This document shows, one piece after another, positions 1 through 12,100 of a stretch of 64,000 bases of DNA; position 1 is the stretch's first letter; each line of letters begins with the position of its first letter. The DNA lies in NCBI GenBank assembly GCA_947359465.1, contig OX375876.1:67152998-67216997 (forward strand). Direction: 5' to 3'. The notes beneath the pieces are model-generated. The model made no database searches. It had not been told where the DNA came from and saw only the letters and a program-made list of their open reading frames with translations. This DNA comes from Metellina segmentata. Lineage: Eukaryota; Arthropoda; Arachnida; Araneae; Tetragnathidae. Both the position numbers and the translations under genes were made by a program.

Positions 1-400
1 TATTTTAACATCTTTCGCCATCTTTATATTTTCTACAACTTACTTTACACACAAATCCTACACATGCATATCCATTCATGTAATACATTTCACATACATC
101 GCACAATTGCTGTATGACAAAGCTACAAAATGACGAAAGGTGATACTAAGGTTACTACTATAAAAGACGATTTATAGGAAGATTTGGAATTCCCTTTCCT
201 AAGTTCTTTTCATGTTCAACTCAATTAATTAAAATTACGATTTACGGCAAGTGCTCTCGCACTCATAGTCAACAAAACAATATTTGTTTACTTGTGGCAC
301 TCTTGCCTCCGGTATGCGACATTGTGAAATTTTGCAATATTCTCCTGTCATTATTACAACGAATTTTTTAATGTTGGAAAAAGTTGAAGTTTGGATTAAT
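1..400. other. AT-rich stretch, nothing recognised
   Basis: I see no coding region, RNA gene or recognisable repeat in this AT-rich stretch. Confidence 0.6.
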
Positions 401-530
401 AAACATTATTATTCTTTCAATAACGGCATTATTCTTCAAATAACGGCATTATTCTTTAAATAACGGCATTATTCTTTAAATAACGGTATCATTCTTTAAA
501 TAAAGGCATTATTCTTTCAATAATGGCATA
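401..530. repeat. 20-bp minisatellite, about 6.5 copies
   Basis: A 20-bp unit of the form TAACGGCATTATTCTTTAAA repeats head to tail. The copies starting at 421, 441, 461 and 481 differ by only one to three bases, and the outer copies at 401, 501 and 521 are more diverged. It is non-coding and probably arose by replication slippage. Confidence 0.93.
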
Positions 531-2159
531 ACTACACTTACAATTTACTGAAAATTTATACTGACTTACCTAACATTTTTAAGTCTAATACTTTGTGGTG
601 CTGTTGCGTGTGATGAGAAGGAAAACACATTTATTAAAATAATAAATATTTAAAACAGGAAACAGCAAAGTAAAACAAAATAAAAGATGTCGCAAAAAAT
701 TGTTCTAAAGATATTAATTTGTGTTTCAATTATATCTCTTGATCTCGCACATTTGCCACAACTTCCAACTAAAAGTGTACAAAATTTAGAAATGTGAAAT
801 TAATTCAGATCGAAAGAACCAGAAAAAATATCACTGCTCGCGTGATCTTGTTCATTCTCGTTTCGTTGAAAAATATCGTCTGTCCCAAATATTCGGAAAT
901 CGTTTTCATTGCTCAAAGAATAAAAATAAGACTCGAAATAAATGAAGTATCAGAGATGAAATTCCATAAAAAAAAAAAAATTTGAAGAATAATTACTTTT
1001 TTAGCAGTACTGGTAAAGCAATCGAAGTAATCATAATATTTAATAGACATTCCAATTTTTCCAAAACTACCAAATTATGGTTGATTTAAGTATACTTACT
1101 CAGGTGTTTTAGCATGAAACTCAACTAAATATAACAATAAAGAAATGTTTAATATTGCATTCACTAAACTAATAGATAATGTATAAAATAAAATACACTG
1201 CAATCAAATATCTGGAATACAATTCATGTGATGTCTACACAAACACACAAACACAAAATCGAGCATAGAACAGACAGACGGACAGACAGACTTTCGCAAC
1301 CAATGCCACTCTCTAAATGAAGATAAGTACTCACTGTATGCAAATTTCCATGAAAATATCTTAAACCGTGTGGACGTGTATAGGGCACAACATACAGACA
1401 GACACCAAACGAAAAAAGGCGGATTCGGCATCAGAAGGGTCCAAAACGGATAGAAAACTTGAAATGGGTCGAAAATATTGAATGTACAAACAAACACTCC
1501 ATTCTTATTTATATAGATTAAGTATTTATTTCGTTATAGTGTTTGTGCTAACAATAAGTTCTAATGCAGTTTATTTGATACATTTTCAGCGTGGTTTTTG
1601 TACCATAAATGTATAGAAATGTATTGTTTGTGAACATAAATAAATAGTAAAATAATGAATTTTAATGCAAGTAGCGCGAACACCACTCCAAAAAGCGAAT
1701 ATGCAGTTTTGTTTTTTTCCCCAAGAGATTATTCTTTTATTCTATGTCTTACATTATACCAAATGCAACAGTTGTAATTAGTAAAATAAAAATTAAATTT
1801 ACAGTCTACTTCTTAACCTCATTTTTTCTCTTTCTAAACAAGTGTTTTTTAAAAAATATATAGGTGGCTCTGTGTCAGGACGCTTTGTTTAAGGCGTAGA
1901 ATACGTCAGTGAGGCCATATGGTGAATTAACAGTGAAAGAAATTAGTACTAGACGGTGTAATAACACGCATCAAATGTTCATCGCTCCGCACATATATTA
2001 CAATTGGTTTACTCGCTGTTGATGTTTAAGGTTGTGTCACTCATTACCGACCTCTATGGGTTAAACTCCATCATTCGATTATAAAACGTTTATGCCATCA
2101 GATATGCTTTTTGCATCGACCAGACAGGTGGAGGTACTTGGCGCACTCGTATCAGTCAT
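531..2159. other. No supported feature
   Basis: This is AT-rich sequence with only short chance reading frames, such as 794-985 and, on the minus strand, 1204-1497. Neither resembles a known protein. I see no RNA gene or mobile element. Confidence 0.55.
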
Positions 2160-3205
2160 TTGTACACTTTGAAGGTTGAGACGCCTATACTTTCAAGAAC
2201 CCCTCCGAGCCCGTTGACACTCAGCAACAGATATACGGATCTTCTTGGATTGCCATATCGCGATCTTTCTTCCTGTTACCGTATTCTATAATTTTTCTGG
2301 TGTTTATTATGCATATATTTGGTCACTTAGAAATTTTTTGTGATAGTTCTCATTTTGAAGTCTGATATCTAAACAATTTTTAAATATTTAGGTTTTTTTT
2401 TATTATTATTTATTAAGTGCAAAGAGACAAAACAAACGACACCTCAAATGTCCTGCTCGAACAAAAGAGGCCGAGCTAGACTAAATCACGTGAGCGGCGC
2501 GACACCTCAATTTTGAGACGCACTCGCCGAGCCCGTTGACACTCAGCATCAGATGTTCGGATCTTCTTGGATTTCCCATCTCTCAATCTTTCTTCCTGTT
2601 AACAATTCTTTCATTTTTATTTTGTTTATTATGCATATATTTAGATATTTTGAAATTTTTGCGAAATTTCCACATTTTGAAGTTCATGTCTAAACACGCA
2701 TTCAATATTTAGATTTTTATCGGTTATAATTTATAAAGAGTCGGTAGACGAAACAACTGACACATTAAATGTCATGATCGTACAAAGGAGGCCTTAGCTA
2801 AACTAAATAATGTGAGCGGCTCGGTGCAATGCTTCAACTTTGAGGCGCTCTTGCCAAGCCTGTTGATTTCAGCGCAGGATGTCCGTATGTCTTGTATGTA
2901 TGTATTTCCCACCTCTCAATCGTTCTTCTTGGTGACTTTTCTACAATTTTTTTGTGTTCATGATACATATATTTGGATATTTTGAAATTTTTGCGAAAAT
3001 TTCCACATTTTTATGTCGAATATCTAAACAAGTAATGAAAAAAAAGTTTTATTTCTATTTACATTTATAAAGCGTAAGGAGCCGAAACAAATGACACCTC
3101 AAAGGTCATGCTTACGCGAAGGACGCCGGAGTTTGAATAAATTAATGTGAGCATCAGTATACTTTTTCGTGACTCCACTTTGCGCTGCGATTTTATCAGA
3201 CCATG
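2160..3205. repeat. Degenerate ~325-bp tandem repeat, three units
   Basis: Three diverged units follow each other. The anchor CGAGCCCGTTGACACTCAGC lies at 2206 and 2528, with a decayed version at 2855, giving a period of about 322-327 bp. Each unit also carries a block with TTTATTATGCATATATTT and a block like AAAGGAGGCC-GAGCTA-ACTAAAT, followed by GTGAGCGGC. The third unit fades near 3200. No open frame is shared between units, so this looks like a non-coding satellite remnant. No copy of the anchor was noticed elsewhere in the window. Confidence 0.85.
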
Positions 3206-3517
3206 ACGTCAGCACAAGATCAGTCAGCATTTATAACATTCTTTGTTGAGTACTTTTTTGAACATGACACCGTTCATTTATGTATCATTTATATTTTTTG
3301 CTTTTACGTTTTTTGTGACACTCAAAAATTAAGCCTGGTACCCCGGTTTCGAAAAGTAAGACCTATTCTACGTCAAAACATTCTTGCACAAATAGTTTGC
3401 TAGATGAGACCTACTTGTTACACTTGTTACCGAGCTTTTAAATTATCTATTATTTTTCAAACACAATGCCAGTTATTACTTAGTTCGAATCTAACCAAAT
3501 ACCGACGTTAAAAAAAT
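3206..3517. other. No supported feature
   Basis: No gene or repeat is recognised here. The 66-codon frame at 3203-3403 has no resemblance to a known protein. Confidence 0.5.
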
Positions 3518-3695
3518 GTGGCTGGTGCATGTTAAGCCTCAAATGTTCACACGTTGGCTAGGTGTGTAAGTTTGGATAGTATGATCATTTGGATAGTATA
3601 CTCAGGTTTGACCTCGTAATTTTAAGGCGGTTAAAAGTTACGTGGCATTGTCTTCGGATCGTTCGCTTCGGTTTTGACCCCGGACTAACCAATTT
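3518..3695 (+). repeat. SINE family 1 fragment (body)
   Basis: This is a decayed forward-strand copy of the SINE 1 body seen in better form at 20905, 26590 and 28897. Recognisable blocks in order are CCTCAAATGTTCACACGTTGG, GTAAGTTTGGATAGT, TTTGACCTCGTAATTTTAAG, TTGTCTTCGGATC and TTTTGACCCCGGAC. The tRNA-like head is missing or unrecognisable. Confidence 0.7.
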
Positions 3696-5548
3696 ATAAA
3701 TTTTAATCTTCTATTACAGCCCTTTAATAACAATTTTACGATTTAATTTTCCATGAGAATCGAAGTATCCTACACTTTAATCTCACGCATGCATATATTT
3801 GGTTGTTCTTACATTCTTATTTCAGTTTTTAGGCTAGGAAATTTTATTATATTTCTAATTGCAGTCCGGGTAATGTATGGATATTTTTGTAAGAAAATGC
3901 GTTTACTATACATATTTTTAATTTGCTATTTAAGTGGAAATTTGCTACCGATCCACTTTATTTACCTCCTTGGATCAAAAACTCTTCTATAAAAGTGTAA
4001 GTGAAGTATTTAGTTTTTAGTTTACATAAAAGAAAAGCATATGTCACCGATTTAGTTTGTAGTTTTCCTCAGTGCAAGTGAAATACATTCGTACCGTCGT
4101 TGGAAAAATAACTCTAGTGAATCATATAGTTATTAAGATGATAAATGATCACTTGGAGCATGCCAAATTTTCAAACCAAACAAAATAATTCATTTGCTAC
4201 TTTGCATTCAGAATGTTTTCAATGTTGATAGCTAACATCATACATTCGTTAGACTTAAAAAAAATCATCTTTAAAACGCATAGAAAAGAATAATTTATAC
4301 ACATGAAAAATGATCCACTGTTTATAAAGGTATTCAGTGCTCGTATTCATTTGGAATATCTCTGAAAAAGGTATGTTTAGAATAAACATTTATTTTTACC
4401 GAACTCAGACGATAACACTCATTTAAACATTAGTCATGGTTTCATATCTTGCGTTCGAATATGAAAACTAAAACAATTCTACTGGAAACCAAGCACACGT
4501 GTCAGAGATTGCGAAAAGCGCACGATTTTCCATCTATTCACTTATATTTGTCTCGTCTCTTTTCCGGTTTTATATTATACGGGGAAAAAATAAGTTTTAC
4601 GTTCATAGGTAACGTATTCAGTTTTTTCCCTTCTCCTGATTGCTTTCAGAACAGATGCTGGCCGCCATGCTTTTTCCGTGTTCATCGATTACCTAAATTA
4701 TACAAATCGAGAAATTGTGAGAGCGTTTTGCCGCTAGATTCTTTTATTATTGACGAAAGCGTAAAATATGCATAGATTCTCGTTTGCTTAGTAAAAGCAG
4801 CTTTTGAAGACATTTTCTTTTTTTCTGGGGGAGTTTAGCAAATCTAGCGCATAAGACAACAAATTTATTTTGAAAAGAAATTTTGTTGGGAATAGTGCAT
4901 ACATATTGTAATAATGTTCTTTTGGGCTTGATTTCTTCATTTTATCCGGGGATTCACGTGAGAAGACTAAAAAAAAAATATCCCACCGAATAAAGCTGAA
5001 TTTCACAGGGATGAAGAAACAAACTCTATCAGAACTTTCCTAATTTAAATATAATTATGTACGTAAGTTCTAAATGTAATATAAATGCACCAAGAGTAGT
5101 AAGTTTATTCAAATGGTGTGGAAATAGAATCAATTTATTTATAAAATACGATTACGTTCTGCTCTAAAAATATTTAAAGTGGCAACTTGAAACAACTAAC
5201 TTAGAGGCAATATAATTAAAAATTCCAAGGCTTCATTTTTAAGTGAACAGAAATATCGGTGCGTTAACAAACAATGTGTATTTTAGAAAATGTGTGAACT
5301 TACATTCGACACATTTCCTACGTTTGAATGATTTTACGAACATTTAAAACAAAATTTGGCACATCACTTGATAAGTAACACGATGTGTCTCCTAATTTCG
5401 TTGATTGACTGCCACAAATACGATGTCCTTATAACTCCACCAAATATCAGGCAACTTTTGGTGTTAACAAGATGTAAGTGGTTTACTTAAAAAACTTTCT
5501 CATACCCACATCAGATTTTCATCAACTGATCTTCTTCAAACCAGATTG
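3696..5548. other. No supported feature
   Basis: This AT-rich stretch contains a 108-codon frame at 4449-4775 and a 79-codon frame at 3753-3992. Neither has a recognisable domain, and both are within chance length for six frames over this much DNA. No RNA gene is seen. Confidence 0.5.
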
Positions 5549-5550
5549 AA

Positions 5551-6157
5551 CGAGGACTATTCAATAAAGAATGATCATAAAATAATAAAAATAATTTTCT
5601 GTACCAATACTCCAAATGTTTTCCGTCTTTCTCAAAATACTCCCCATTATACACTCAATGCACTTATCCCATCTCTTTTTCAGTCTTCAAACAAAACCAT
5701 TTTTTAACAGGTCCTTAAAAATCGCCTACTCAACTTATACCACTGCCTGTGATGTTGAAAACCGCTTTTCCAGGTGGTGTTTCTTCAAATTCGGGAGAAA
5801 AAAAATCGCATGGCGCTAAATCAGGACTATATGGATGATGGGGAACACACATGACTCTCCCATAATATTCCTGTAGCATCACATAGACTTCAGATGACGA
5901 TTTTACTAGGCGAAAACAAAATTTCAATGCAGTGTATTGCACTTAGCGTGTCACATCCATTTTTGCCCAAGGCTAAAGTAAAACTAGGCATTTTTGGCCG
6001 GTTGCCAAGGCCTCTGCAATGAAGTCATGGCCATGAAACTTGCGCTATCTATTCTCTACTTATCCCGCTACACATTCAATCTGAATTTTATTTTTCTTGA
6101 ATTCATTAAATTACATTAAAAAAAATATGATAATTCTTTATTGAACAGCTCTCCTAT
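5551..6157 (-). mobile_element. Internally deleted mariner element with both inverted ends
   Basis: The left end at 5551-5580 reads CGAGGACTATTCAATAAAGA and continues ATGATCATAA. The right end at 6122-6157, read on the minus strand, gives TAGGAGAGCTGTTCAATAAAGA and continues ATTATCATAT. The shared core is TTCAATAAAGAATNATCATA, so these are inverted terminal repeats. Between them lies a minus-strand transposase relic in which the amino end is joined directly to the carboxyl end. At about 0.6 kb against the usual 1.3 kb for mariners, this is a MITE-like deletion derivative that would need a transposase supplied from elsewhere. Confidence 0.88.
5595..5960 (-). pseudogene. Mariner transposase relic, middle deleted
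   Basis: On the minus strand an ATG at 5960-5958 opens MDVTR, followed at once by a stop. The frame then continues as VQYTALKFCFRL and SSSEVYVMLQEYYG, which matches the amino-terminal helix-turn-helix region of mariner transposases. Without the central catalytic part it goes straight into PHHPYSPDLAPCDFF, the mariner segment around the third catalytic aspartate. A further shifted stretch, KNGFV-LKKRWDKCIEC, matches the mariner carboxyl end and runs to about 5595. An intact protein would be near 345 residues. Roughly two thirds is missing, and stops and frameshifts remain, so no active enzyme can be made. Confidence 0.87.
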
Positions 6158-6459
6158 TAAGGGGTGAATCAGAACAGCGAGGCACTAAAACCATGCGTCA
6201 TGGTGCTATAGTGAAGTGAAGGTAATCTGTGAGGGAGGAGCAGGTGGTAATAAATTAAATGGGTCGGGACTCCTTTATATGCCAAAGATGTAGAGGTCGC
6301 TACAAGATACTCATTAGAAATATCTATTTTAAGAATGAGCCGTGGACAGAATAAAATTGGGTGAGATCTGGTAAAAAAGAGAATGAAGCGTTTCACGCAA
6401 TATCTTGGGAAACGAAAGTTCTTAAACCTGTGATGGAGTAAATTATGTCTTATGCTTGC
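6158..6459. other. No supported feature
   Basis: No gene or repeat is recognised between the mariner right end and the dispersed segment that follows. Confidence 0.5.
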
Positions 6460-7275
6460 CTAGGAATTGACGAATGTAATAGATATATCATTCGCAATTT
6501 ATCAAAGCGCTAGAATTTTAGCATAGACTATAGAAAAGTAATTAAAACCCACTAAGTACACTAGTTTAGAGCCGCCAAAGTCAAAGCAATTTAAAAGTAG
6601 TTATTAGTAGTATAATTAAAAAAAAATAGCTATAAAAAAATAAAAATATAGTAATTAAAAAAAATTGCAGATTAACTGCACGCTTAAAATATGTCTTAAC
6701 TTCACCTTTGGTGGAGTTAAGCCATATTTTGCGCTTGCAGTTAATCTGTACATCAATGAGGCTGGATGAACTATTTTTGTTACCAATATATTGATGTACC
6801 AAATCCTATTTTTGACCACGACAGAATTCTCAGGGCATCCGAAACCAAAGCATATGTGAAATAACATCATTAGTAGCATGCATTTGAAAAAATAGTAGAA
6901 CAAAAATCTCCACTTAAAGCTCTATTTTAGTTGCTCAGATGCAAAATGAATCGACTAAAGCAAAAAATGTGCTAATTAAGTATGAAATAAACTTTGAAAT
7001 TCACACCAGAAAATTTAAATTTTAAAATTAAAATACCAAGTATTTTCTTAATAAGGTTTTCATGACAGTCTAGCAATCACAGATTACGATGTTTACTTTC
7101 CATGAATGCCACTACTTCGAAATTGGCGTCCATTGAAGAACTTTCTCTTTCAGGAACAATCCGAAAAATTCATAATTTTTCAATCCGTTAGTATTTAAAA
7201 GAAAAAAAGATGACTAAATTTCGTTGTTCTTTTGGTGAATTTAAAAAATAATCTCCAAAATGTTTCAAAAGTCGC
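6460..7275. repeat. Dispersed repeat segment, copy A (uninterrupted)
   Basis: This segment is homologous, in the same order, to 32279-32377 plus 34705-35305. Shared blocks include GCATAGACTATAGAAA, AACCCACTAAGTA, CCTTTGGTGGAGTTAAG, TTAATCTGTACATCAATGAGG and AATTTGAATTTTAAAATTAAA-like runs. The copy near 32-35 kb is split by a transposon, while this copy has a single ACTAAGTA at 6551-6558 where the other carries the insertion. I recognise no coding capacity. The family is unidentified. Confidence 0.82.
6668..6748. repeat. 38-bp-arm hairpin inside repeat copy A
   Basis: The left arm at 6668-6705 and right arm at 6711-6748 are near-perfect inverted copies with a 5-nt loop. The left arm starts CAGATTAACTGCACGC and the right arm ends GCTTGCAGTTAATCTG, with a handful of mismatches. 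In copy B only the right-arm equivalent is present, so the left arm was probably added here by a local inverted duplication. Confidence 0.88.
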
Positions 7276-7290
7276 CAACAAAAGTAACCT

Positions 7291-9166
7291 CTTCGGCAAG
7301 CCGCACACCGGAGAGACACGCGATACGAAGTCGATTTCAGGTTTCTAGTCCCCTGAGGATGTCTCTACGCGACGACAAATTATACGCACACCGCAGAAAC
7401 AGGCGACAAGTTTCGACGCATGCGCATTTCATGTGTTTACAAAAAAAACCCGCCAAAGTTTGTTGTTTATTCATACATTATGGCGGATTCCTCGGATGAC
7501 GATATGATGGAACAACTCTGTTCAACTGGAAACAAATATACAAGAAAATTTTAAATGGGAGACTTTCACAATCATACCTTTTTATGTAATTACTAATCAG
7601 AGTATATCGATTTAAATCCAAGTGATTTTTCTTTAAAAAATAACTTTGATTTAAATCAAAATTTTACATTGCATTTTTCTTTCTGTTATGTTTAATATTT
7701 GAAATTAAATACCGAACAAGATGTATGTTATTTTATTCAAATACGTTTAAAACTTTCCTCATACTGAGTTCACCCCAGAATTATATTGAAAATCATCCTC
7801 CCTTTGAATAAATATCAATACTTACTGATTGGGATCATAATTACCAGACAAATATTTTCATCTTGGGCCACTGACCATTAGATGTCCATCAGCAGTAATT
7901 TTGTTTTAAACATTCTGTGTGGCTACAAATCGCACATGGCCAATTTAAACCATTCGCGATGTGTTGAGTGAAGATGCTCGAAATATATTCACTCAAATTA
8001 TTACAATTATGAAAGCGTGCTTTGTTCCAAGATGTTTATTTAGTATTGTAGTCTGTTCATAAAAAATTTAAAGAGACCCGATGAAAAATTTTTCTTTATT
8101 ATCACGCGAAGCATTTAAATTGTACACATAAATCTTTATAATTAATTGCCCATTTTAATTTTTTCATTTTGTTACATAGGTTCAATTCATATGGAGAAAT
8201 TTTATACATTGATCCCTCAGAATTCTTTACATTATCTGGAATAAATATTCAATATTTATGAAATTTATATTTGGAATGTAAAAGTGAATTCACTCATCTG
8301 ATAATTGAGTATGTTGAGAAAAGATTATGGGAGGTAATAAAAAGAAATTGTTCTTTGAGCCAGATAATTTTCTTTAAAAAACCCTGTGCTACTTAGGGTA
8401 TTTCAGCTAGTATAACAAATAAGGAAATTATTAATTTACACAGGAGAAAGGATAATTTAATAGGGTTACTTGAATCAAGTAAATTTATATTTCATATTAA
8501 AAAAGGAGTATTTATGGAATTTTTATTTGGAATGTAAAAGTGAATTCACTCATCTGATAATGGAGTATGTTGAGAAAAGATTATGGGAGATAGAAATTGT
8601 TCTTTGAGTCCGATAATTTTCTTTAAAACCCTGTGATATTCAGGGTATTTAAGCTAGTATAACTAATAAGAAAATTATTAATTTATTTTGGAGACAGGAT
8701 AATTTAATAGGGTTACTTGAATCAAGTAAATTTATATTTCATATTAAAAAAGGAGTATTTACTCAAAAACCATATAAATCATCTCTACATTATGAAATTG
8801 AAAATATATAATAGGTTTACTGCGAGAGAAATTCAACAGAAAAACAAGCAAATTTGAAATCTAATTAATATTAATGAAGAAATTCAATGTGGTTAGTTGG
8901 AATATTAAAATGATATTTACCTGATCATTACACTGCCCATGTTCTTGACTTCAATTTTCGCGCGACGCGTAAGCGACTCGCCGAAAAATGCTGCACGCAA
9001 CAAACGACAAGCGATACTAGAGGAAAGCGACCGGAAAGAGACTCTCTGTCGCCTGTCTTTTTGGTGTGCGGACATAGCGAGTGGAAGCCTGTGGGTTCAG
9101 ACGTTCTGTCGACTACTTATCGCGCGTCGCTTTGCGGTCTCTCCGGTGTGCGGCTTGCCTTAGTCG
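7291..9166. mobile_element. Candidate non-autonomous element with GC-rich inverted ends
   Basis: The left end has GGCAAGCCGCACACCGGAGA followed by GACACGCGAT at about 7291-7325. The right end, read on the minus strand from about 9164, gives the same GGCAAGCCGCACACCGGAGA followed by GACCGCAAAGCGACGCGCGAT. Further GCGAC, CGACA and AACGACAAGCGA-type motifs fill 8955-9160 and 7370-7415, like subterminal binding sites. The interior of about 1.5 kb is AT-rich and shows no transposase. I could not define a clean target-site duplication, so the superfamily is uncertain; hAT or PIF/Harbinger types are possible. Confidence 0.62.
8261..8761. repeat. ~256-bp tandem duplication, two copies
   Basis: The segment starting at about 8261 is repeated from about 8517. 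The shared block TTGGAATGTAAAAGTGAATT is at 8271 and 8527, giving a period of 256 bp. Both copies end with ATTAAAAAAGGAGTATTTA. The copies differ by a few small indels, for example GGAGGTAATAAAAAGAAATT against GGAGATAGAAATT. The duplication lies within the candidate element at 7291-9166. Confidence 0.93.
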
Positions 9167-12100
9167 CACGTGGTTGCCCTGTACACTGTGGCATACAGCT
9201 AATATAATCCCACACAATTCGGTACCCAATCCTATAGAGATTGCCAATCTCAATAGGATTAGCCAAATGAATATGTATTGCTCTTACTCAGACTTACAAA
9301 AAAGAAAAATAATTTTTATATTACTTTTGTAAGAGTGTATTTGGGAAATTCCTTTCACTTCTGTGTTTCTTTTCCAACAGAAAAACAGTCTAGACTTTTC
9401 ACTACGGATAAGAAGGAGAAATAAATATTTCTGAGTACTAATGCTTCAAAGAATATGTCGTAAGTGCAGGTCGACCAATTACAAAATCGAAATTCGATTT
9501 GTCCAGAGAAAACAGATTTCGTCAAACATAATCTTTTTCATCGGTAATTGACTCATGCAAGTCTGATAGCAGGATGTGGACATTTCTCTTAAAATACAGC
9601 TTAAAACTATTTTTCCCGTTAAAAATTGTTCTTCCACTTAAAAGACTTTTCTAAATATTAATTTTGGAACACCAGAGCAGTTGTAATCGTTTTAGACGAC
9701 TTAGAGCTCCATGTCGGTGACTTTAATTGAAGAACTACGTCAATAATCAGTGTGGAATTATAAGTGCTTGTTGCGTAGATTCGAATAGCTGATCAATAGG
9801 ATTATGTCTAGATTTTTCTTTTTTTAAGAAAGGTTGAGTTTTAGTTCTTGTTTCCTCTTTCCTACACTTCCAAATAATTACTGTATGAGATTATAAATTT
9901 AGGTTTTGTATTAAAAAGGCTATCAGATGAAGACAGCATCGATTAAATTTAATGAAAGGTATATTTCTGTGTTGATTATTAAGCAAGGCTATAATGATTG
10001 TTTCAGGGAAAAAATGATAAATAATCAAGTGTACAGTTTCTAAACAATTAAAAATGTTGAAACTTTACAATAAATCAAAAGGGTTAATGATAAATTGTTA
10101 AAGAAAGGAAAAAATCAATTAATATGTATTTCTACTAATATTATTGATAATTAATATTCATATGATTACCTCTCTTATAGTACTTACATAAATGTTTTAC
10201 CCTCATGTTGGCTGTCACCGGCTAGGTACCACGTCATACAAAAAATACATGATGTGGCATCTCTTCATTTCTTAAGCAACCTTGGTCATATATTGATGTC
10301 CGAGATAACTCTTTGAAACGGTTTAGAGGGCTGATCCATAAATATGTTTAAAAAACTTCGTTCTTTTTTTAATAATGATTATCATATTTAATTTTCTTTA
10401 CCTTTACGTGATTTTTGATTAAAATGAGGATTTGTGTTTTATGATAGGTGTGATTTTTATGCCTATAAGACTTTTATTTAAAACTTTAATTTGGATTTTA
10501 AAGAAATTCCACACTTATGGCTCTTTTTTTTCCTCTTGCTAAACTATCGATCTACCAAAATCCGCATGTATGATTTAGTAACCTCAGTTAACTAATAGTG
10601 CAGAAAAACCATGTTTCTGTGATGTCATAAATCTCAAATATAGCACGTGTTTAAAAGGAGAAAAGAATATTAAAAAAAAATATTATTATATTATATTTTT
10701 TTTTTATAAACTAATAAAAGAAATTAGATTAGAGATAATGTAGGTTAGGCATATTTCGTTAGTTGTTGAAGAAACAATTTCTTGCAATCGTGGTGAAAGT
10801 AAAATTAAATTTTATGCCGATGGTGATACATAAAGAAAAATCTACTTATTGATATATTTTATCCCTAGAAAGTTTTATTTTAATGTTGAACTTATTGAAA
10901 AAGTTAAACGAACAGAATAATTTTATATACACCTCGCCATTTCAAGAAAAGAAACAGCTAAAAAAGTAAATTATACAGGAGAGTCAAAAAAGATTGGAAA
11001 TCTTATAAAATATTTTATTCTTCAATTTTAATTTTGTGGAATTCCGTCATATCTTTATTGAATATTACATCACATTCCTGATTTGATTTCCATGATTTGG
11101 TAGGTTTTGATAGAATCACTTGGTTCTTTGAAAAAATAAAATCCTCATTATAAATTCTCGTTTCGAAAAGTTCTTATTTGTAGAAGCGGAAGAATGGCCT
11201 TCTTTTGTATTTATGTACATAAATATTGCTCATAAGTAGACAAATATCTTGTTTCGGTTAAACGTCATTTTAGTGCCTTTATATCAAAACAGATGGTATT
11301 ACTCTTGGAGTTGGCAAGCAGCTATTGAATTTGAAGTTTTCTTGTAAAAAAATTACGAATAATTCTACAGAAAACGCATTAGCCATTTTATTAATATTTT
11401 GTGAAAGAAATTGCTAATAGTGGATATACGCGATTTGTGATTTTTATGTTGCTCAGAAAATAAAAAATAATGTGTAAATTATGGCATATGTTCTCTTATT
11501 TTTAATATAAAAGAATAATCTTAAATCAATTCATACTTAAATATTTTAAGTTAATATTGAAATAATTTTTTCAATTTTCTCATCTCTTAAACTCAATTTA
11601 ACTAACTTTTTTTCACTGACTTCGATAAAAAAATATTTTTTCATTTCCCAAAAAATTGTATTTCCAAATTTTTTAAATAACTCTTTTAAAATCATACTTG
11701 ATCCCTCAAAATAAATTGTGTTTTGAGTTGCGAGGTATGACAGCGATAAAACAAAATGATGCTTTAATTGTGACAATTTATTTTATTTTGCTGAAATGGC
11801 TGATTTGCTCTTACGTTTAAACATTTTTAATGTCTGCAAACCAAGAGAAAATAATTATTACGAATTGTTTGCTATAACTCGATAATAGTTCATTTACAGC
11901 TATTCATGATATTGCTATTTCATATTTTACTGCTCTAAAATTAAATATTTTCAATTATAACGATGCACTTACATTTTATTCTGTACAAAAATAGCTAAAA
12001 TTAATATATTGTTCCAATAATTGTCATCGGAATCAACTTATGCAAAAAATACAGAAGACAGTTATTTTATTAAATGTTCTTAGTTTATCAAGAAAAAAAA

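Noticed and set aside
1204..1497. 97-codon minus-strand open frame
   Set aside because: Cysteine-rich appearance comes from CA/GT-rich DNA (runs of ACACAAACACAC and CAGACAGACGG). No family resemblance.
4449..4775. 108-codon plus-strand open frame
   Set aside because: It begins with a non-ATG start, has no recognisable domain or neighbours, and its length is expected by chance in 64 kb of six-frame AT-rich DNA.
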